Assembly: GCA_026182355.1 (NCBI GenBank)
Contig: JAPFBL010000600.1
Span: 1-64,000, forward strand
From: Hermatobates lingyangjiaoensis
Taxonomy: Eukaryota > Arthropoda > Insecta > Hemiptera > Hermatobatidae
Direction: 5' to 3'
Length of the DNA: 64,000 nucleotides
Part shown: in pieces, positions 56,274 through 64,000 of the stretch
Numbering within the stretch: the stretch's first letter is position 1
Layout of the letters: each line of letters begins with the position of its first letter
Program-made: the position numbers and the translations under genes
The notes under the pieces: generated by a model
Seen by the model: the letters and a program-made list of their open reading frames with translations, nothing else
Told to the model about the DNA's origin: nothing
Databases searched by the model: none

Positions 56274-56660
56274 GTTTGCCCTGCAATGTTTGTCGAAATA
56301 GACGAAACTAAATTTGGAAAGCGCAAATAGAATGGGGACCCTTAGTAGAGGGGCACTGCGTTTTAGGAGAGGTGGAGATGGAAAGTGGTAAGATGTTTTT
56401 GGTCGCAGTACACGACAGGACAGCAGAAACACTGACTAACTGTATAAGACAATGGGTCCTTCCTGGGACGACAATTTACACTGACTGCTGGCGAGCCTAT
56501 GACCGGCTCGGTGAAGAGAGGTACACGCACTTGACTGTTAATCATTCCCTAAACTTTGTTGACACAAATACAGACACACAACCAACACAATAGAAGGTAT
56601 GTGGCCGACACGTTAAACATTTCATTCCGTAGTTTTGCAGGGCTAGGGCGACTTTTCAAA
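56274..56660 (+). pseudogene. Merlin core copy, right of the viral fossils
   Basis: The core block starts with CCCTGCAATGTTTGTCGAAA (first Asp region, EIDETKFGK), the open frame 56,372-56,593 with GKMFLVAVHDRTAE and YTDCWRAYDRL, then the region after the Glu. An in-frame stop follows KRK. Confidence 0.75.
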
Positions 56661-57264
56661 ATTATTTAGCCCACTAATTCTTAACAGGTTGGCTAAGGCC
56701 AAGACTAACCATTTATTCTTGTTCTTTCATTATTTTGTTAGACAAATTGACTGGTCGACGATGACAATTACTAGGTGTCACAACGACAATGACACAGCCG
56801 ATGACGTTACTCCAGGCCCCAGTACTTCTGGCACAAGCAGACAGACAGACTGACTGGCTGACTAGCCCACTACCTCTTAAAAGGTTGGCTAAGGCCAAGA
56901 CTGACCAATTATTCTTGTTCTTTCATTATTTTGTTTCACAAATTGACTGCTCGACAATGACAATTACTAGCTAGCATAACGACAATGACACAGCCGATGA
57001 CGTTACTCCAGGCCCCAGTATTTCTGGCACTAGCAGACAGACTGACAGACTGATTGACTAGTCCACCTACCTCTTAAACAGGTTGGCTAAGACCAAGACT
57101 AACCAATTATTCTTGTTCTTTCGTTATTTTCTTTCACAAATTGACTGGTCGTCGATGTCAATTACTAGGTGGAACAACGACAATGACGCAGCCGATGACG
57201 TTACTCCTGGCCCCAGTACTTCTGGCACTAGCAGACAGACAGACAGACAGACTGATTGCATGCG
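56661..57264 (+). repeat. Merlin C-terminal tandem repeats, third array
   Basis: Three units of about 197 bp, the same as those at 49.6-51.4 kb, with GACA/GACT spacers. Confidence 0.85.
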
Positions 57265-57589
57265 GCCCTGCAATGTTTGTCGAAATAGACGAAACTAAAT
57301 TTGGAAAGCGCAAATAGAATAGAGGACACTTAGTAGTGGGGCACTGGGTTTTAGGAGGGGTGGAGATGGAAAGTGGTAAGATGTTTTTGGTCGCGTTACA
57401 CGACAGAACAGTAGAAACACTGACTAACTGTATAAGACAATGGGTCCTTCCTGGGACGACAATTTACACTGACTGCTGGCGAGCCTATGACCGGCTCGGT
57501 GAAGAGAGGTACACTCACTTGACCAATAAGTAATTAGAACACTCAGTTACAATAAGTAACTCCTTATTGTAAAAAATTTTAATTATTTA
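57265..57589 (+). pseudogene. Merlin core copy with PLE junction
   Basis: The core runs to YTDCWRAYDRL and LTNK; 57,522-57,568 matches 51,705-51,752. From about 57,575 it joins PLE sequence. Confidence 0.75.
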
Positions 57590-57971
57590 ATGTAAACATT
57601 TTTCTAAAGTACATAATAAAAAAACTTCAGAGCTTAATAGACAATAGCCCGTGGAATAAAAATAAAAAATTAGTTCTGAATTTATCAGACAGAATATTAG
57701 AGAATAATGCAGTAGTAGCATTAGGATATGGTTTAAATTTTGTTCCTAAAAGTAATAATTTTAATTATGTTCAGGTAGGTAAGGATTTTTGTAAAGCTGA
57801 AAAATTAAATAATAAAGATATAGATAATTTAAATATTTTAAAAGGAATGGTCTTTCAGAAAAAACTAATGTTGTTAGTGTTCCTAGACGTTTTATCGAGG
57901 CTTATTCTAAGCTTAAAAAAGATAATACCATAAAAATCACTAAAGCCGATAAATCTAAAGTAACAGTAATA
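57590..57971 (+). pseudogene. Penelope-like RT N-terminal fragment, second copy
   Basis: It matches 53,975-54,355 closely, with the same LNLSDRIL and GYGLNFV motifs, and is cut at a TTAA by the piggyBac end. Confidence 0.75.
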
Positions 57972-58256
57972 TTAACCCTAGAAAGACCAGCGGGCCTCAT
58001 AGGCCAAGTTTCAAAGAAATATTAGTCTATATTTTAAAAACTTGTAAACTTATTACGCCGAAACTACATGACTTTATTTGCGTAGTACATATGTAACCTC
58101 CATACAAAAATTGTTGAAAATAATACAGTACTTTTTGATATTTTTAGTGTTACATCATATTTTACCAAGCGGGCCTCCGAGGCCCCTGTGTGATGCAAGC
58201 GCTGCGGAGGAACTAATAAATATTATTTTTTAAAAAAGCCTTCCACTCTACCCAAA
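57972..58256 (+). mobile_element. piggyBac terminus at a TTAA site
   Basis: TTAA (57,972-57,975) is followed by CCCTAGAAAGACC, the consensus start of piggyBac ends. The uninterrupted PLE copy at 54,360 has attaaataaa at this place, so the TTAA was the target. The segment contains two GCGGGCCTnnnAGGCC palindromes (about 57,990 and 58,170). No right end is visible. Confidence 0.7.
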
Positions 58257-58261
58257 CGATA

Positions 58262-58440
58262 ACTTATATATACCATGATAAACGAAAAACGGTTCGGCAG
58301 GACAAATAACAATTAAAATAAGCAGTGACACATAAACTGAAACACAACAAAGACTCACTTTTCAATATTTCGACCGTAATGGCGGTCGTCCTCAGGAGAA
58401 GAAGTGAATTGACGGAGGGACGACAGTTAACTAATATATA
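58262..58440 (-). mobile_element. PLE pseudo-LTR with hammerhead-like motif
   Basis: The reverse complement matches 23,310-23,492, including the motif (CTGAGGA 58,389-58,395; GAA; ATAT; T at 58,364). Confidence 0.8.
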
Positions 58441-58451
58441 TATATATATAA

Positions 58452-58515
58452 ATGAAAAAAGACAACAAATAGAAGAAGCGAGCAAACTTACTGGATCGAT
58501 ATTTCGAACTGAATA
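58452..58515 (-). mobile_element. fragment of a second PLE pseudo-LTR
   Basis: The reverse complement matches 6,880-6,945, including GAA-ATAT-C. The 5' half of the motif is replaced by a TA repeat. Confidence 0.7.
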
Positions 58516-58879
58516 TATATATACATATCGAGGTGTGGGAATTAAACATCAGATTCTACCAATTCAAAAAAAAAAATAAATAAAAAAACCGAGCATGCTG
58601 CCACTGGGCCATCCTGACCCATATTTCAATCATAACCTCAAATCATATATAACTGAAACATAGCAAGCCTAAAGTGTTGTATGGAAGTTTAAAACAAAGA
58701 AATTATAAAAGCTACAAAAATAAATATACCTTATCATTATGTGGTTTGTTGGTACAAATTTTGTTTTGGATGATTTTAAAAATAAATATAAATATTACAA
58801 CTAATTTAAAAAATATTAACTCTAAAGTTATATGAATCTCATAAAAAAAAATACTGATATACAAGTATTTGAGGAGTGC

Positions 58880-59115
58880 TTGGGTTGGATGTTTTACTTC
58901 TCTGGATGGGATGTTCTGCTCTTCTGGGTTAGATGTTCTGCTTCTCTGGATGGGATGTTCTGATCTTCTGGATTGGATGTTCTGCTCTTCTGGATTGGAT
59001 GTTCTGCTCTTCTGGGTTAGATGTTCTGCTCCTGTTGATGGGATGTTCTGCTCTTCTGGGTTAGATGGTCTGCTTCTCAGGATGGGATGTTCTGCTCTTC
59101 TGGGCTGCATTTTCT
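58880..59115. repeat. 30-bp minisatellite
   Basis: GATGTTCTGCTCTTCTGG-type units recur every 30 bp, about eight times. Frames are open on both strands only because the period is a multiple of three. 59,116-59,420 has no recognisable feature. Confidence 0.8.
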
Positions 59116-59419
59116 ACCTCAAAAGTTCAATAATCCTTTAAAATATTCATACTAGCCCACAATTCACTTGCTCTCATTTGAGAAATACACGAGAGCTTCT
59201 TTTTTTTTTTCGTTTAAAAAAATTGTTATACCAAAATGCAGATTCATTTTATATTTCTACTATTAATATGGCATACCATCATACCTCGTAAGATGATCTT
59301 AGGAGTCGTTGGAGTGCTTTCGGACGTTGTCCAACATCGATCGCAACCATCCTAATACTTCATTTAATGAAGTAAGTAAACTAAGCAAAATTCATATACC
59401 AAAAACCTTTAGTCCAAAT

Positions 59420-60960
59420 GTCAAAAATTACTTTTGACGTCTTTTGCCTTCCTCAAATGCGACAGTTTTGTCTCGTGATAAATACATTAGCATATTGAAT
59501 TTTATCAAAAGTATTTGGCAATATTCTATCACTTTTTTCCATCAAAATACAAGATTCTTCATTCAATTTTCTGCATAACCTTGGGATGACTTCCATGTCA
59601 ACAATTATGACTCGTATTCACAAAACACCTGAAAAATAAAAAAAACCACAAATATTAGTTAGCGATTACTGTTCCTAAGAATAGGAGGGATTTTATAATC
59701 TCCTAAAAATACAAACATTGGCTATCTTTCACGTGGAAATCTCGCGTTTATTACACTACATTCATTTATCATACTTACGATAAACTATAAAGCCTTCCTT
59801 CCTTCACAAACTGAAATCCTTAAAATATACAAATCTTTCACTTCTTTCCATCAAAATACAAGAGTCTTCTTCCATTTTCTGCATAACCTTGTGATGACTT
59901 CCACGCCGACAATTATGACTCCTAATCACAAAACACCTGAAAAATAAAAAAAAACACAAATATTAGTTAGCGATTACTGTTCCTAAGAATAGGAAGGATT
60001 TTATAATCTCCTAAAAATACAAACATTGGCTATCTTTCACGTGGAAATCTCGCGTTTATTACACTACATTCATTTATCATACTTACGATAAACTATAAAA
60101 AGCCTTCCTTCCTTCGAACACAGAAATCCTTAAAATATACAAATCTTTCCCTTCGTTCCATCAAAATACAAGAATTTTCATTCCATTTTCTGCACAACCT
60201 TAGGATGACTTCCACGCCGACAATTATGACTCCTAATCACAAAACACCTGAAAAATAAAAAAAAACACAAACATTAGTTAGGGATTACTGTTCCTAAGAA
60301 TAGGAAGGATTTTATAATCTCCTAAAAATACAAACATTGGCTATCTTTCACGTGGAAATCTCGCGTTTATTACACTATATTAATTTATCATACTTACGAG
60401 AAACTATAAAGCCTTCCTTCCTTCCTTCACAAACAGAAATCCTTAAAATATACAAATCTTTCCCTTCGTTCCATCAAAATACAAGAATATTCATTCCATT
60501 TTCTGCATAACCTTAGGATGACTTCCACGCCGACAATTATGACTCGTATTCACAAAACACCTAAAAAATAAAAAAAAACACAAACATTAGTTAGGGATTA
60601 CTGTTCCTAAGAATAGGAAGGATTTTAGAATCTCTTAAAAATACAAACATTGGCTATCTTTCATGTGGAAATCTCACTTTTATTACACTATATTAATTTA
60701 TCATACTTACGAGAAACTATAAAAAGCCTTCCTTCCTTCAAACACAGAAATCCTTAAAATATACAAATCTTTCCCTTCGTTCCATCAAAATACAAGAATA
60801 TTCATTCCATTTTCTGCATAACCTTAGGATGACTTCCACGCCGACAATTATGACTTCTATTCACAAAACACCTGAAAAATAAAAGAAAACACAAACATTA
60901 GTTAGGGATTACTGTTCCTAAGAATAGCAAGGTTTTTACTTTATCTCCTAAAAATACAAA
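59420..60960. repeat. satellite, about 311-bp units, five copies
   Basis: The CACCTGAAAAATAAA segment recurs at 59,626, 59,934, 60,245, 60,558 and 60,869 (spacing 308-313 bp). Units contain CTATCTTTCACGTGGAAATC and GACTTCCACGCCGACAATTA and no open frame. Later units diverge slightly. Confidence 0.88.
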
Positions 60961-61139
60961 CATTGGCTATCTTTGTAATTTATGTTCAGTAACATGGAAA
61001 CATTTCACTTTTGTGTTTAATATATCCCAAGAAATGCAAGAAAACACCTTACTAACATAAATAATTGCTAAAAGAGAATCACTTTTAAATTATTGATACC
61101 TTAAGCATTTTATTCTCCTACTGATTGAAAATTTAAAAT

Positions 61140-61265
61140 TTTTTTTTTCTTCAGAGAAGAAGTTTTATTCAACGCGTTTCGAACACTTGATGTGTTCATC
61201 ATCAGGAAGACACCAAGGATGTGGTACTGACGGGTTGGTCCAGTGAACACAACTGTTGTTTATCC
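61140..61265 (-). mobile_element. PLE pseudo-LTR with canonical hammerhead-like core
   Basis: On the minus strand: CTGATGA (61,205-61,199), one unpaired base, a GAACAC/GTGTTC stem with loop ATCA..., GAA, the palindrome ACGCGT (61,177-61,172) and T61,171. It is the best preserved of this family; the plus-strand relative is at 4,656. Confidence 0.6.
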
Positions 61266-61867
61266 ATTTTTTGTTGGTTTATCCATTTTACCTCAGAATG
61301 AGTAAATACCACACAATTACGGATTGCACAACTAATGATTTAATATAAAAAACTTTGATAAACAACTCAAGAAGGAATAAAAATAAAACAAATTCCTGCG
61401 TGGTTGAAATAATATTTTTCAACTATAATTTTGTTTCTATAGTTAGTAATAATATTTACGATAGATATAATGTAGTACTTACAACTGATAAATTACAATT
61501 AGCAGAATATACCCTCCATTGTTAGAACATGTTATAATATTTTAAAAGACATTAATATATTCAGTTTTTACTTTCTCATGTTCATTTAGCACAGTGTTTC
61601 TCAAAGTGGTTCATAACGCCCCCTTAGGGGCGTTAAAGAAGTTCAAGAGGGCGGTAGGAAATGCCGCCTTTTATTGGGGTTTCGAATATACAGAAGGGAG
61701 CGTTGAACATACAAGAGAGGTTGAATTATACAATTATTCAAGTAATAAATAGGTTGAAAGAATTCTATTTACTACTTGTTCTATGACTAGGAGGATTCAC
61801 ACTGCAGGCATTGTGTATGGCACGCGAGAAAACCTCCGACTGTTCTTGTTTTCTATCTTGTTAGATG

Positions 61868-62811
61868 TACGAGGGTCGTCCAGAAAATAAGTTCCGTTTT
61901 GGTCTGTAGGGCGGTAGGAGTGGTTTTTGCCAAATCCGGCAACACCGCTCGAAAGAGGAGAGGTGGGGGAATAGAATGAGAGGTGGGGGACCTCAGTCGG
62001 TCAATTACCAACGTCAGGACAGGTAGTTGAAATGGAGCCCTCCATGTCACGTCCCGCCACCTCGATCCCCGTTCCCTCTCGAGTTGTTTTGCGCGGAGTG
62101 ATTCAATTTCTTTATGCACAGGGTTTCAAATCAGTTCAAATTCACGAACAGCTCATTTCTGTTTATGGAGAAGGTGTAATGAGTGAATCAATGGTGAGGA
62201 GATGGGTACGTGAATTTAAGGCGGGAAGACATTCAGCTCTCTAGGGACCCACCGGGCGGAAACTTTCCGAAAGTCAAGTTTTTCCGAGACGATCTCATGG
62301 ATGAGGGATCGTGAGATGTCTGGGAAACTCAGGTGGAGTTCATCCAGGGTTGAACGACGATCTTTGCGAATTGCATTGTCGATTTCTGCGACAATTTCGT
62401 CCGTCACAACTGAGGGTCTGCCTATCCCACTTTCATCCTCAAGTGAATGTCTTCCCGCCTTAAATTCACGTACCCATCTCCTCACCATTGATTCACTCAT
62501 TACACCTTCTCCATAAACAGAAATGAGCTGTTCGTGAATTTGAACTGATTTGAAACCCTGTGCATAAAGAAATTGAATCACTCCGCGCAAAACAACTCGA
62601 GAGGGAACGGGGATCGAGGTGGCGGGACGTGACATGGAGGGCTCCATTTCAACTACCTGCCCTGACGTTGGTAATTGACCGACTGAGGTCCCCCACCTCT
62701 CATTCTATTCCCCCACCTCTCCTCTTTCGAGCGGTGTTGCCGGATTTGGCAAAAACCACTCCTACCGCCCTACAGACCAAAACGGAACTTATTTTCTGGA
62801 CGACCCTCGTA
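61868..62811. mobile_element. palindromic mariner: two 5' ends head to head
   Basis: TA flanks (61,868-61,869; 62,810-62,811) and two copies of the left end of the mariner seen at 2,731. The left arm (to about 62,234, plus strand) carries about 365 bp and the right arm (minus strand, 62,235-62,811) about 577 bp. Both start the transposase frame (MEPSMSRPATS) and neither contains the catalytic region. Both outer ends are proper terminal repeats, so it may be movable in trans by the intact transposase. Confidence 0.88.
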
Positions 62812-62947
62812 ATCACCGAGTAAGCAATGTAGTCAACAACTATGTTTTGTGGAGTGAAGAGGGTTATTTGCGGCTCGTAGAAAATAGTATTATTTCTGAA
62901 GAATGGATGAATGTTAGGGTTCTACATAGTTATGCATATCTCTAGAT

Positions 62948-63263
62948 CAGGGGTTCCCAAAGGGGGTGAATTTTGGATCTTCAGGGGGTGAATTGTGACC
63001 ACAGTAGGTTTACAGAGTGAGAAAGCTATTATAGGTTTTGACCTCTTAATTATAATTTTAAACAAAAATTGATGGAATTAATATTTAATATATCCATCAA
63101 TAATTACAATTAGCATTTTATTTTTAAAATTGTGTTATAATCATAATCACTGTAAAGTTGTAAATGTGTATATACTACCTTGGGAAGAATAGGGGGTGGG
63201 GGGAATGGCATTGTGGAAAATGGCGAGAGGGGTGAATGGGCTAAACAAGGCTGAGAACCCCTA
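62948..63263. mobile_element. 316-bp hAT-type MITE
   Basis: It starts CAGGGGTTCCCAAAGG and ends CTGAGAACCCCTA (last base changed from the expected G). ctctagat flanks both sides (62,940-62,947; 63,264-63,271). No coding sequence. Confidence 0.82.
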
Positions 63264-63600
63264 CTCTAGATTTTACATGTTACTCATTATGTACCACTGA
63301 TAAACTGCCAGATAGATATTCTAAAACGCTGTTCACACGGCAAGCAATTGACGCTAAAAATTCCAGTTCGTTTGATAAACTTGTTTGTATAAATTCAATT
63401 CTTGTAAAAAAAAAAAAAGAATTTAAACAATGTTTGAGTTTATCTAACATTTGTCTGCACCTTAAAACTTATTTACATGTAATACATTTTGAAATTTAAA
63501 AAATATTGTATATTATACAATTAAATTCTTTAGGGGGAGGTGGCAAATCAAATGGTGTCTTAAGGGGGGCAATACTTATAAAAGAGTTTGAGAAACACTG

Positions 63601-64000
63601 ATCTAGTAGATAATATTAAACTGTCTTTCTCTATCTAACATTCCTAGTTTCATTGAAATAGTCTACCGATTTCAGAAATTTAAGTGATTTCTACAAAATG
63701 TCCGTTTTTAAAATAATCCAAGTTTAATTAAATATTTACATTTTCAAATTTACATTTAAAACAGTTTGTCAACTTTAAAATACATATGAGCCGTTTATTT
63801 TGAAAGTGGCCTAATTCCATTTTCCAAAAAAATTTAGCTAGCTATTTAAATAATTACATGTTTACGTTATCTTTACCTTTTGCAGCAAATTGTACAAAAT
63901 TTATTTAAAATTACTAAGTTTTTTTTATAACAAAAATTAGTTGATAAATAAAATGACAATATTTTTAAATTTTGTAAAACGCAAACCCTTAAATATCTCG
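63601..64000. other. AT-rich sequence, nothing recognised
   Basis: No open frame, repeat or known element end is visible in the last 400 bases. Confidence 0.5.

Larger units (their letters stand above)
61592..63600. mobile_element. hAT-type element hosting a mariner palindrome and a MITE
   Basis: It begins CAGTGTTTCTCAAAGTGG and ends GTTTGAGAAACACTG. Flanks atttagca and atctagta are an aged 8-bp duplication with two differences. No transposase is visible. Confidence 0.65.

Noticed and set aside
43739..57535. ISXO2-like transposase as evidence of bacterial DNA
   Set aside because: Merlin is the eukaryotic branch of this family, and the flanks are eukaryotic LINEs, hATs and PLEs.
58869..59141. 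Repetitive protein with SNPEEQN-type repeats
   Set aside because: It is a 30-bp minisatellite open on both strands; there is no start context, and nothing outside the repeat looks coding.

Overview
This window looks like nuclear DNA of an arthropod, probably an insect or a related group. The evidence is an AT-rich background packed with mariner, Tigger, piggyBac, Merlin and hAT DNA transposons, R1/Jockey-group LINEs, many Penelope-like retroelements (PLEs) and an env-bearing gypsy-type errantivirus. I cannot name the species. I found no convincing single-copy host gene, tRNA, rRNA or CRISPR array. Nearly everything I can read is a mobile element, a satellite built from one, or a fossil virus.

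Layout. 1-8.4 kb: PLE remnants (RT, GIY-YIG endonuclease, hammerhead-like motifs, palindromic pseudo-LTRs), plus a complete mariner (2,731-4,085) sitting in a 158-bp satellite. 8.4-14.1 kb: a Tigger/pogo-type transposon split by nested insertions (piggyBac, LTR-element gag, mariner and Merlin pieces, a deleted errantivirus, a LINE tail). 14.2-21.6 kb: an almost complete errantivirus with LTRs, gag, pol and env, disabled only by in-frame stops. 21.9-23.5 kb: a PLE with about 665-bp inverted arms. 24-41 kb: a roughly 6.4-kb mosaic of element fragments present twice in tandem. The second copy gained a hAT element (8-bp target duplication) and extra 334-bp repeats. 41-51.7 kb: Jockey ORF1, a hAT transposase end, and a Merlin transposase gene expanded into a macrosatellite, with a LINE-inside-a-LINE insertion marked by two nested target duplications.

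51.9-56.3 kb holds the most notable content: two fossil viral genes of partitivirus-like type, an RNA-dependent RNA polymerase (51,993-53,403) and a probable coat protein (54,770-56,260). These would come from the two genome segments of one bipartite RNA virus. They are separated by a truncated PLE reverse transcriptase and enclosed by the Merlin array. A further unassigned remnant occurs twice, once in each half of the tandem duplication (29.7-30.4 kb, and 37.6-40.9 kb split by the hAT); it may be another captured gene.

56.3-64 kb: more Merlin and PLE, a piggyBac end, a 30-bp minisatellite, a roughly 311-bp satellite, and a hAT element carrying a palindromic double-ended mariner and a small MITE. 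The parts do not form an operon or pathway. They record repeated nesting, tandem amplification and capture of viral RNA, probably driven by the reverse transcriptases present.
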